Positions 26,456 through 34,811 of a DNA stretch of 37,337 nt are shown here, piece after piece; position 1 is the stretch's first letter, and every line of letters starts with the position of its first letter. Below the pieces are notes generated by a model that was not told the DNA's origin, made no database searches, and saw nothing but the letters and a program-made list of their open reading frames with translations. Where the stretch lies: contig JAHYJA010000012.1 in NCBI GenBank assembly GCA_019429325.1, forward strand, positions 1-37,337. Direction: 5' to 3'. This stretch comes from Bacteroidales bacterium (GTDB lineage Bacteria; Bacteroidota; Bacteroidia; Bacteroidales; VadinHA17). The position numbers and the translations under genes are program-made.

Positions 26456-28198
26456 TTAATACAGCCAGCTTGTCAGATCTGCACCCGGGGGAGCCGTCTC
26501 TTTAATTCTTTGCAGGATTACCGGGACATACATCTCGTTATATCTGAGGCGGGAAATATAATTCGGACGTTCATGGTCGCCGTTCCAGCAATGCTCTGCC
26601 CTGTCGCCGTAATCAACTTCACCGTCATAATAGGGATCAGTGGTGCTTTCAAGGAACTCTTCCATAAGATAAACGGCGTTATTCAGGTAGTAATTATCCA
26701 TATCGCCGCAATATATCCTGATCTTTCCTCTGAGCTTCGGCCCGAGTGTTTTCCAGTCGCGTTCAAGTATATACCTGAGGTCATAATTTTCCCGCCAGTA
26801 GTCCGCCACTTCTTTATCTATCACCCCTGTTTTCTTATCCCATATTGGTTTGGGATATCCGTCTTCACCCCGGGGCGAGAAAACGGCCTGCCAGATGTCC
26901 CACTGGTCGCCCGACCTGCTTTTATTGCCAATCGCATTTTCCATAAGGTTCTGCATCCTGACTGTTGAACTTACGTTCCCGAGCCAGTCGCGGAAGCCGG
27001 GTCGCTCTATCCGGCCAAAGGGACCATTAAGGTAGTATGCATTTTCATCTTCATATATATTAACCAGGCAATATGCCCTGAAATCGACCGGGTCGGGACA
27101 GGCTGCGAAACAACCGTTATATTCGTCGGGATAGAAGACCTGTGCGGCCAGCGCTTCCCACCCTCCTGTAGAACCGCCGTATAGGAAGCGGGCCCATCCT
27201 TCGCCGATGCCCCTGAACCGTCTTTCTATTTCGGGTAAAAGCTCATAGGTTATTGCATCGCCGTAGGGACCAAGATTCTCGGAGTTTACCGCATATGAGT
27301 CATCATAATACGGATTTGCATGCTGGATCTCAACAATCAGCATTCTCGGGAAATCCTTCGAAATCCATTTTCTGTAAAAATCATAAGCTGTCTGCTGCTG
27401 GATAATGTTATATCCCGATATCCGGAATCTTTCACTATAATCAGTTTTCAGCGTTGTATCGGGAGGTTCGGTCCTGAAACCGCCGAAATCGGAAGGGAAA
27501 TGACCGTGAAAAATGCAGATCGGGTATCTTGCCCCAGGGTGATCATCGAATCCTTCAGGTACCAGTACATGGGCCCCGAGGTGCATCGGTCTTCCCCAGA
27601 ATTCAGAAAGGAGCTTACTCCCGATCTTTATGTGCCTTACATATTTGGTGTCCTCCGGGTCAGGAAGCGGGGGATTAATGCCATCGAGAATGAAGTTGTG
27701 ATTCATACTGCCGTTTCCCGTGATTTTAATCTTTACAGGTTTGCTGAAAAGATTTCCAGGCGCCCTCCTCCAGTTCTGCCCCTCACCACGGTCCATCGGA
27801 AGTTTCACAGCATGTCCGCCGGCCAGCCTGAATGTTTCATATTTATGCAGCACGGCCTGTAAATAATATTCTCCGGGAGGTATATCTGCCATTGCCGGTA
27901 AGGGAGCACCATCCTCATCTCCGTCAAATATCTTTGTTTCTCCTTTTTCCCAGCCTTCAACGTCCATACCGAATACCTGAGCAGAAAGGTAATCGATCCT
28001 CACCAGGTTTCTTGGCTCGGAACCGCTGCTGTCGGATATAATCAGCAACAATCTTCCGTCGAATGTATCATTATGCAGTGAATCGGCTATTGAGACACTG
28101 AATTTGAATACCGGTAAGTTTTTCTGCTCTTTGCAATTACATATTATCAATAAAGTAATTGCGATTACCGGAAGCAGTACTTTAATTTTTTTTCTCAT
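26456..28198 (-). CDS. Alpha/beta-hydrolase (putative esterase) lipoprotein
   Basis: The 580-residue lipoprotein (signal AITLLIICNC) has an N-terminal beta-rich region of about 190 residues (GEYYLQAVLHKYETFRL). An alpha/beta-hydrolase domain follows (AHVLVPEGFDDHPGARYPICIFHGHF). The nucleophile elbow is FLYGGSTGGWEALAAQ, the acid is probably in RIYCGDMDNYYLNN, and the base in AEHCWNGDH. It resembles putative carbohydrate esterases or esterase-D-like proteins found in glycan loci, probably removing acyl groups outside the cell. It is transcribed against the flanking sulfatases, with a divergent promoter region (28199-28346) shared with the sulfatase at 28347. Confidence 0.78.
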   Translation of the reverse strand: MRKKIKVLLPVIAITLLIICNCKEQKNLPVFKFSVSIADSLHNDTFDGRLLLIISDSSGSEPRNLVRIDYLSAQVFGMDVEGWEKGETKIFDGDEDGAPLPAMADIPPGEYYLQAVLHKYETFRLAGGHAVKLPMDRGEGQNWRRAPGNLFSKPVKIKITGNGSMNHNFILDGINPPLPDPEDTKYVRHIKIGSKLLSEFWGRPMHLGAHVLVPEGFDDHPGARYPICIFHGHFPSDFGGFRTEPPDTTLKTDYSERFRISGYNIIQQQTAYDFYRKWISKDFPRMLIVEIQHANPYYDDSYAVNSENLGPYGDAITYELLPEIERRFRGIGEGWARFLYGGSTGGWEALAAQVFYPDEYNGCFAACPDPVDFRAYCLVNIYEDENAYYLNGPFGRIERPGFRDWLGNVSSTVRMQNLMENAIGNKSRSGDQWDIWQAVFSPRGEDGYPKPIWDKKTGVIDKEVADYWRENYDLRYILERDWKTLGPKLRGKIRIYCGDMDNYYLNNAVYLMEEFLESTTDPYYDGEVDYGDRAEHCWNGDHERPNYISRLRYNEMYVPVILQRIKETAPPGADLTSWLY

Positions 28199-28346
28199 GC
28201 TGTAATTTTAATTTTACTGTTTTTCCCCAAACAGGAAACTTAAGCCATTGATGCCGCGAAAAACGTGGTAATAGTTTCATATTTCATGGATTATTATTAA
28301 TTTGGATGATTATGCTGTGAAATAATTCTCAATTTATAAAAAAAAG

Positions 28347-29960
28347 ATGAGAGAGAGATTTCAATTTGAGATTATTCCTGCGATAGGGACCCTTGCACTG
28401 ACAATTACCGGATGTTCAACTGAAAGTGTGGCTGAAAAGCCTAATATAGTCCTTATCATGGCCGACGATATGGGCTATTCCGATATCGGATGCTTCGGGT
28501 CAGAGATCAGCACCCCAAACCTTGACTTGCTTGCAGAGCAGGGTATCCGGATGACTCAGTTTTATAATGCATCACGCAGCTGCCCGACCAGGGCTTCCCT
28601 TCTAACAGGATTATACCAGCACCAGGCCGGGGTGGGCGATATGGTATCAGATTTGGGCTATCCCTCATACCAGGGTTATCTGAATGATCAGTGCGTAACG
28701 CTTGCTGAAGCCCTTAAGATGTCGGGATATAATACCTGCATGTCGGGCAAATGGCATGTTGGAGCAAGACCTGAGGTTCACCCCATGAAGCGTGGTTTTG
28801 ACCGTTACTTCGGCCTTATTGACGGTGCCGGCAGCTATTTCGAGAGGAGGGCCTACAGGGTTAACCAGCAGCCTCCGCGCTGGATGCTCGACACTGTCGA
28901 TTATGACCCGCCGGCCACAGGCTTCTACCTTACAGATGCCATAACCGACTATGCATTATCATTCCTGAAAGTTGGCCAGGTTAACAGGAACCCCTTTTTT
29001 CTCTACCTTCCTTATACCGCACCTCACTGGCCCTTGCATGCTTTGCCGGAAGATATAGAAAGATACAGGGGTAAATATCAGAAAGGATGGGATTTCTTAA
29101 GGGAGGAAAGATACAGACGTTTAATGGAAACGGGGATAATAGACGGATCAGTCAAACTCTCTCCAGGAGATGAAATGGCTCCGGAATGGAATGATCTGTC
29201 AGATGAGGAAAAAGATATGTGGGACCTCAGGATGGCAGTCTATGCAGCTATGATCGACAGGATGGATCAGAATATCGGAAGGGTTGTCAATTATCTGACG
29301 GAAACAGGTGAACTAAACAATACCCTGATCATCTTCCTGGCCGATAACGGCGGATGTCATGAACCAATTAAGAACCGGGGCAATTATCTGCCTACAACTG
29401 CCGAAACAGGTACACGTGAATCATTTGACGCTTATGAATATCCCTGGGCCAATGCCGGCAACACACCATTCCGGATGTTCAAGCACTGGGTTCATGAAGG
29501 AGGGATAGCCTCTCCATTTATCGCATTTTATCCGGGATTGATAAAGGGAGGCACAATGTCAGATCAAACGGCTCATATTATAGACATAATGCCCACTCTT
29601 ATTGAACTGGCAGGAGGTGTTTACCCTGAAACACATAACGGAAAAACGATAAAGCCAATGGAAGGAATAAGCCTGGTCCCTGTTTTTAAAGGTAAAAGCC
29701 TCGTAAGAGACACCCCTCTTTTCTGGGAGCATGAGGGCAACAGGGCTGTACGTGACGGAGACTGGAAACTGGTGTCGGCTTATGATTACGGCAAAAAGGA
29801 ATTTAAGAAGTGGGAACTCTATAACCTGAAGGAAGACAGATCGGAACTTAATGATCTGAGTGAAAAATTCCCGGAAAAACAGTCTGAAATGATCGGGAAG
29901 TATGAAGGATGGGCTGAAAGGGCTGGTGTGGTTTCAAAAGAAGTAATTGACAGAAGGTAA
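28347..29960 (+). CDS. Cys-type arylsulfatase lipoprotein
   Basis: The 537-residue sulfatase has a short leader ending in a lipobox-like LTITGC. Its formylglycine motif is the cysteine form, SRSCPTRASLLTGLYQHQAG, preceded by NIVLIMADDMGYSDIGCFGS. Further family segments are MSGKWHVGAR, YTAPHWPLHALPEDIERYRG, IIFLADNGGCHEP and the C-terminal REGNWKL-like VRDGDWKLVSAYDYG. The HQAGVGDM stretch is typical of arylsulfatase A-like (S1_4-type) enzymes as I recall them. Being Cys-type, it differs from the two Ser-type sulfatases nearby, though anSME enzymes of Bacteroidota can serve both. It is followed 22 bp later by the broken GH3 gene. Confidence 0.9.
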   Translation: MRERFQFEIIPAIGTLALTITGCSTESVAEKPNIVLIMADDMGYSDIGCFGSEISTPNLDLLAEQGIRMTQFYNASRSCPTRASLLTGLYQHQAGVGDMVSDLGYPSYQGYLNDQCVTLAEALKMSGYNTCMSGKWHVGARPEVHPMKRGFDRYFGLIDGAGSYFERRAYRVNQQPPRWMLDTVDYDPPATGFYLTDAITDYALSFLKVGQVNRNPFFLYLPYTAPHWPLHALPEDIERYRGKYQKGWDFLREERYRRLMETGIIDGSVKLSPGDEMAPEWNDLSDEEKDMWDLRMAVYAAMIDRMDQNIGRVVNYLTETGELNNTLIIFLADNGGCHEPIKNRGNYLPTTAETGTRESFDAYEYPWANAGNTPFRMFKHWVHEGGIASPFIAFYPGLIKGGTMSDQTAHIIDIMPTLIELAGGVYPETHNGKTIKPMEGISLVPVFKGKSLVRDTPLFWEHEGNRAVRDGDWKLVSAYDYGKKEFKKWELYNLKEDRSELNDLSEKFPEKQSEMIGKYEGWAERAGVVSKEVIDRR

Positions 29961-29982
29961 TTAAATTATAAAAACCCCGACC

Positions 29983-31826
29983 ATGAAAAGATCTATTCTG
30001 ACTACACTTTTTCTCTGCGCATATATTGCTTTAAGCGCACAGGGATATCCTTTTCAGAATACGAGTCTCCCGGAGAATGAGAGAATAAGGAATCTGATCT
30101 CGCTGATGACAATTGATGAGAAGATAAGCTGCCTCTCAACCCGCTTCACCGTTCCGAGGCTTGGAATTTACGGCACACGCACTATTGAAGGACTGCATGG
30201 ACTCGCTTACAGCGGTACTGCCAACTGGGCAGTAAAAGGCCCCAAGGCTTCACCAACAACCACTTTCCCGCAGGCCTACGGACTTGCTCAGACCTGGGAT
30301 CCGGAACTGCTCCGGAGAATAGCTGACTGGCAGGCAACTGAGGCCCGTTATCTTGCACAGAGCAAACGATTCGGAACAGGGGGCCTTATTGTCTTTGCGC
30401 CGAATGCGGACCTCGGCCGCGATATCAGGTGGGGCAGGACGGAAGAGTGTTTCGGGGAGGATGCCTTCCTCAATTCAGTTATGGTAACGGCCTGGGTAAA
30501 AGGACTTCAGGGAGATCACCCTCTTTACTGGAAGACAGCTTCGCTGATGAAACACTTTCTTGCAAACAGCAACGAGAACAACAGGACCTATAACAGCTCC
30601 GATTTCGACGACAGGCTATTCAGGGAGTATTATTCATATCCATTCTGGAAAGGGGTGGTGGATGGGGGATCTCAATGCTTTATGGCTGCCTACAACAAAT
30701 ACAACGGAATACCCTGCACAGTCCATCCTGTTCTGCGCAGTGTCACAATGAATGAGTGGGGCCTCAGGGGAATCATTTGTACTGACGGCGGAGCCTATCG
30801 TCAATTGCTGACTACACATGATTATTATCCATCACTGGATATTGCTGCTGCAGAGTGTTTTAAAGCAGGCATAACGGTTTTCCTTGATAATTACAGGGCT
30901 CCGCTTCAGGAGGCTCTCCAGAGCGGCCTGATTTCAATGAAAGAAATTGACGAGGCAATTTACGGGAACCTGAGGGTGCTCCTGAAACTGGGTCTTATGG
31001 ATGATTCACCGAATAATCCTTATTCGAACATTGGTATTTCCGACACAATAGCTCCCTGGACAAAACCGGAGGCCTTTGAACTGGTGCGAGAAGCGACGGG
31101 CGTGAGGATGTTGACCGCCAGGCAATAACACTCGAGCAGGAGGACCTTGTCAGACTTGTAATGAAAGCCAATCCAAACACTATAATGGTAGTTGTTTCAA
31201 GTTTTCCGTATGCCATTAACTGGACCGGAGAGAATGTCCCGGCAATACTTCATGTGAGCCAGTCAAGCCAGGAACTGGGCAATGCAGTCGCCGATGTGAT
31301 ATTTGGCAGGGTGAGTCCGTCGGGCCGCCTCGTGCAGACATGGATAACTTCAATAGATCAGCTTCCGCCAATACTCGATTATAACATTAGGAACGGAAGG
31401 ACCTACATGTATGATAAAAATGAACCACTTTTCCCCTTTGGTCACGGGCTTACATATACCAGTTTTTCTTATTCTGACTTGAAATTGTCGCGCAAATCAG
31501 TTCAGGCAAATGATATCGTTGAAATTACATTTAATGTCAGTAATACCGGTAATTACGACAGCGATGAGGTTGCCCAGCTCTATGTCAGTTTTCCGGATTC
31601 AAAGGAGGAAAGGCCCATAAAGGAATTAAAAGGATTTTCACGGGTAATGGTCAGGAAAGGAGAGTCCGAAAGAGTGACCATTTATCTGAAGGCAAATGAT
31701 CTGATGTACTGGGATGACATTAAACATAGATGGACGCTTGAACCCGGAAGGGTCAGTTTCTTTGTCGGATCCTCTTCTGTTGATAAAAGGCTTGAGGGAG
31801 AGATTACCGTACGAGGCCGGAGATAA
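29983..31826 (+). pseudogene. Broken GH3 beta-glucosidase-like gene: middle deleted, frame changed
   Basis: ORFs 29983-31128 and 31161-31826 are the two ends of one GH3 gene. The N-terminal part has a Sec signal (LTTLFLCAYIALSAQ), the GH3 barrel (GLHGLAYSG, GRDIRWGRTEECFGED, SLMKHFLANSNENNR) and the nucleophile region IICTDGGAYRQL. It runs to AFELVREATG and then hits a stop. In another frame the DNA from about 31105 reads EDVDRQAITLEQEDLVRLV, joining in frame to the tracked ORF (VVVSSFPYAINW, LFPFGHGLTYTSF, then a fibronectin-III-like tail). In intact GH3 enzymes, roughly 150-250 residues of the second domain separate these points. The join lies within 31085-31110. An active enzyme is unlikely. 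Confidence 0.85.
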
Positions 31827-32135
31827 GAAGCATAGGGCGAGGGGCAGGGAGCGAAGAGCAAGACAGGGCGAGGGTGCGATGGACCGATGGAGCGAAAGGA
31901 CGGGTCATTCAGTGGTCATTCGATAGTCATTCAATAGTTTAACAATGAATGACAGCGAAGCAAATGACGTCACGCTTGCGGGACAAATGACAGCCGACCC
32001 GTCCGCCGGAGCACTGGCGAAGGTGGAAGGCCAAATGACACTATCTTCCGTCTTCCGTCTTCGGTCTTCGGTCTTTTTTAACTTGTTTATCAGCAGAATA
32101 TTCACTATCTTTAAGAGGATTTCAGGTCATAGTTA
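31827..32135. repeat. Repeat-rich spacer: decayed GGGAGCGA run, 11-bp triplicate, hairpin and heptamers
   Basis: These 309 bp contain no credible gene. From the GH3 stop they hold a decayed GAGGG/GGGAGCGA run (31835-31898, words shared with the array at 3519). Next comes an 11-bp direct triplicate GTCATTCAGTG/GTCATTCGATA/GTCATTCAATA (31904-31936). An imperfect hairpin TCCGCCGGAGC…GAAGGTGGA lies at 32002-32026. Four heptamers CTTCCGT, CTTCCGT, CTTCGGT, CTTCGGT (32045-32072) are followed by CTTTTTT. The small ORFs tracked here are translations of these repeats. Confidence 0.8.
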
Positions 32136-32405
32136 ATGAACAGCCCCGAATTAAAAGCATTTATACGCAAACACAGTTCTCTTTTCTGGTATATCCCGGA
32201 AGATAAGAAGGAGGACCTGAGTCCCGATATAGTTGTAGAGTTTATTTTTAATTACGGGACACTGGATGATGTTAAGACTTTAATCAAAATATTGGGAGTT
32301 GAGAATACAGCAAAAATTTTTTTTGCGGCCAGGGGGAGGAAAAAATTAAACTATTATCCTGAGATTTATAATTACTTCTCTCTCTATTTTAAAAGATATG
32401 CATAA
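32136..32405 (+). CDS. DUF6922-like small protein, probable antitoxin partner
   Basis: The 89-residue protein has no signal peptide or helix-turn-helix that I can identify. The core FIFNYGTLDDVKTLIKILG and the C-terminal NYYPEIYNYFSLYF match, from memory, the DUF6922 pattern (a 'gVleyGdiedikwLik…' helix pair). Such genes are usually found directly upstream of AbiEii-type nucleotidyltransferases, as here, where the two overlap by 8 bp. The antitoxin role is inferred from position. This and the next gene look more AT-rich than the glycan genes, which suits horizontal transfer. Confidence 0.6.
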   Translation: MNSPELKAFIRKHSSLFWYIPEDKKEDLSPDIVVEFIFNYGTLDDVKTLIKILGVENTAKIFFAARGRKKLNYYPEIYNYFSLYFKRYA

Positions 32406-33015
32406 AGAGATCTTCACTGAAAATCAGCTTAAACTTTTTCCGCTGGTTAAAGCTTTTAAGCGGGAATTCTATCTTGTTGGAGGCACTGCAATAGCTTTAT
32501 ATCTGGGACACAGAAGGTCGATAGATTTCGATTTATTTAAAAGCTCTTCCCTTCATCAAAAAAGAATTATTTCAAAAATATCAGCGTCTCATTTTAAATA
32601 TAAGGTAACCAGAAGAGTTACGGAACAACTTAATGTGACTATAAATGATGTCTCATTTACTTTCTTTGAGTACCCATATGTAATTGATGCTAAAAACAAT
32701 TTTGAGGACGTAATGCGTTTGCCTTCCCTAATTGACCTTGCCGCTATGAAGGCATACGCCCTTGGACGAAGATCGAAATGGAAAGATTATGTCGACTTTT
32801 ATTTTCTTTTAAAAAATAATTTCACCATTAACCAGATTTCTGACCGTGCTGTTGAAATTTACGACCAGATGTTCTCACAAAAGCTATTCAGAGCGCAGTT
32901 AAGTTTCTTTAAGGATATAAATTATGATGAACCTGTTGAATGCCTTGAAGAAGCTCCTTCCAGAACTGAAATCCAAAGATTTCTTATCGACAGGGCTATC
33001 GATATCGGGATCTGA
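32398..33015 (+). CDS. AbiEii/MenT-type nucleotidyltransferase (probable toxin)
   Basis: The 205-residue protein has the nucleotidyltransferase signature FYLVGGTAIALYLGHRRSIDFDLF near residue 25-50 (GG…T-A…D-x-D), followed by LPSLIDLAAMKAYALGRRSKWKDYVDFYFLL, typical of the AbiEii/AbiGii toxin family (PF08843). Members act as toxins in type IV-like toxin-antitoxin or phage-defence pairs, probably by adding nucleotides to tRNA. It overlaps the upstream DUF6922-like gene by 8 bp, so they are likely translated together. It sits between two broken glycosidase genes. Confidence 0.8.
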   Translation: MHKEIFTENQLKLFPLVKAFKREFYLVGGTAIALYLGHRRSIDFDLFKSSSLHQKRIISKISASHFKYKVTRRVTEQLNVTINDVSFTFFEYPYVIDAKNNFEDVMRLPSLIDLAAMKAYALGRRSKWKDYVDFYFLLKNNFTINQISDRAVEIYDQMFSQKLFRAQLSFFKDINYDEPVECLEEAPSRTEIQRFLIDRAIDIGI

Positions 33016-33060
33016 CAAGTTACTTAACCGATGCTATCTGAGATTAATCTGGAAGTAAAC

Positions 33061-34406
33061 TTATTCACGCTTTATAAGACATACCCAGTCCTTTCCGTCG
33101 GATGCCGGAGGATTTCCTGTCGGTCTGAAGCCTCCGCCATTAACATTCGTCAGGCTTCCCTTTACCAGATCACCTGCTGTACGGGGATTGTACCACTCCA
33201 CGGTATATTTACCCTGCGGCAGTCTGATTACAGTCCCTCTGCCTTCAGGAAGATAAATGGAATATACCTCTCCTTCTTTTGCCAGACAATAGCTGTTATT
33301 ATCTCCAATGATCTCGTTGGCATTTCTCATTTCAGTGAAAGGCAGGTGTTTGTGAAAGAAATCAAGTGCAAACCTGGTCTGGTCCCATAATATGTCGCGA
33401 CTGCGCCAGTCCTCGCAACTCAGGTCCGAGTGAGGGTAATTATACCCGAAATACCATTCCACCCCTGCTCCCCCGGCCATAAGATTGCCCCAAAGCACCT
33501 TGTGCCTAATGGTGTCGTGACCAGGATCAAACTCATCTGGCATTGCCCCTTTCCAGTGCTGGCCAATCTCATCGGAACAAACAACCCATTTGTGATTTGC
33601 TTTGGCTGATTCGTTCAGCCAGTATAAGGCATCGCCGTGCACCTCGTTGATATTCCCGCATTGCACGGACGGGCCTTCGACGTTTCTGAATCCCAGGTAT
33701 TCCGTCATGTCTTTCAGCCTCTGTTGGGGAGCTGCATGTGTATGAATAACGATGAAATTATTATAAGGGTCTGTTTCCCTGAGATAATCAGCCATAAGTT
33801 TCGTGTCCCTGTAAGTCTGCCCATAAGGCGACCATTCAGTAGGGTGATGCTCTTCTCCGAGATTCCAGGTTATTCCCAGATGATGTGCAAACCTGGCAAC
33901 AAGCTCCCTCAGATACAGTTTCCGTTGTACATCGAGGTAGCCGCAATCGAGAAGACATTCATTTTCTGTCTCCTGCAGGACAAAATGTTTCATGATGCCC
34001 AGCCTGTCGGCGTGTTCAAATACTATTTTCCACTGGTCGAGTTTACTGCAATCGAAGCGATATCTTTCATTGCGGTCGGTGTAGGGCCATACATCCTCGC
34101 CATCTCCCAGAATGTTCATCGTAAGGAAATAGAAGCTGTTCATTCCTTATTTCCATCGGCGGCAAAATAGCCAGGTACAACATATTTTTCCGTACCGTTT
34201 GAGAATTCAGCATCGAGCCTGTAATTGGTGAATGGATTCACCGTATCATATTCGCTGGCAAAGGGGCCCGCAAAAGTGAGGGTTAAAGTATGCCATGCCT
34301 TCATCTCGCCATCGATGGCGAGTTCTGAGGTCCTTGTACATCTGAGTGCAAGCGGTACTGTAAGCAGTAATAAAATAGAGCTTAGAAATAAATTTGATTT
34401 TCTCAT
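33061..34406 (-). pseudogene. Broken DUF5060/DUF4038-type glycosidase-like lipoprotein: middle deleted, frame changed
   Basis: ORFs 34140-34406 and 33061-34143 are two ends of one gene. The N-terminal 88 codons have a lipoprotein-like signal (LLLTVPLALRC) and a DUF5060 opening (WHTLTLTFAGPFASEYDTVNPF, YVVPGYFAADGN). The second ORF begins abruptly with MNSFYFLTMNILGDGEDVWPY, which in relatives lies deep inside the barrel, and continues through QETENECLLDCGY, RFAHHLGITWNLGEEHHP and GNLMAGGAGVEWYFGYNYP to a collagen-binding-like cap (SIYLPEGRGTVIRL). About 200 residues expected between ADGN and NSFYFLTMN are missing, and the frames meet in an accidental ATGA. The ATG of the second ORF is therefore not a true start. 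Confidence 0.82.
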
Positions 34407-34441
34407 TTGATATGATTTAAGTCTGGTGGGTCACGGGAAGG

Positions 34442-34579
34442 CTATTTTCCGGGGCTGTGTTCACATTCCTGCATAAACCAACAGAGCCAGCCTTGCAGGT
34501 TAAAGCCCCACGATCCCCAGCACAGCATGGTTACTATGCAGAGCAATACCGCCAGCGAATAACTTTGTGGTATGAACAT
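34442..34579 (-). pseudogene. N-terminal stub of a GRP-type sugar/drug-metabolite transporter
   Basis: This 45-codon frame is too short for the ORF track. It begins MFIPQSYSLAVLLCIVTMLC and then WGSW, which matches from memory the start of Bacteroidota GRP-family (DMT superfamily) sugar transporters, normally over 300 residues with ten helices. After GSW the sequence changes to GFNLQGWLCWFMQECEHSPGK and stops. Only the first membrane helix remains. It lies directly upstream of the broken DUF5060 gene on the same strand. A genuine 45-residue membrane peptide cannot be excluded. Confidence 0.5.
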
Positions 34580-34811
34580 TTTCCGTTAAGATTTTAATAT
34601 GACAGCTAAAGTTATGAAAAAACAATAAATAAGGATGATATTATAAATTATTCGTAAAATATATTAATTTTGCGCCGGATTTCGTTGGAAATAGTTATTA
34701 TTCTTATAAATTGAAACCTTCATCTGCTAATTTACATAACAAGATGATTAAAATCATGAAGGTTCCATTCGAGCAACTTAATATTCAATTCTATATCTAA
34801 GCTATTTTCGA
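34580..34811. other. Upstream region of proBA with an 18-codon leader-like frame
   Basis: This stretch separates the minus-strand stub from proB. It contains the promoter-like element at 34665-34672. A short frame at 34744-34800 (MIKIMKVPFEQLNIQFYI, stop) ends 11 bp before the proB ATG. The frame has one Pro codon and no Pro run, so a proline-attenuation leader is not supported. No terminator-like hairpin was seen. Confidence 0.4.
34665..34672 (+). promoter_or_regulatory. Possible Bacteroidota -7 promoter element for proBA
   Basis: TAATTTTG fits the TAnnTTTG -7 consensus of the Bacteroidota primary sigma factor, in an AT-rich stretch. No matching -33 TTTG at the usual spacing was found, so support is partial. 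Transcription from here would give a 5' leader of about 130 bases before proB. Confidence 0.35.

Noticed and set aside
26423-26968. 181-residue plus ORF and the 180-residue ORF at 27320 opposite the esterase
   Set aside because: Both are antisense to the esterase coding region, whose frame carries a full catalytic motif set.
31905-32105. 66-residue minus ORF (KKTEDRRRKTED…)
   Set aside because: It is the translation of the CTTCCGT/CTTCGGT heptamers; such hypothetical proteins arise from repeats.
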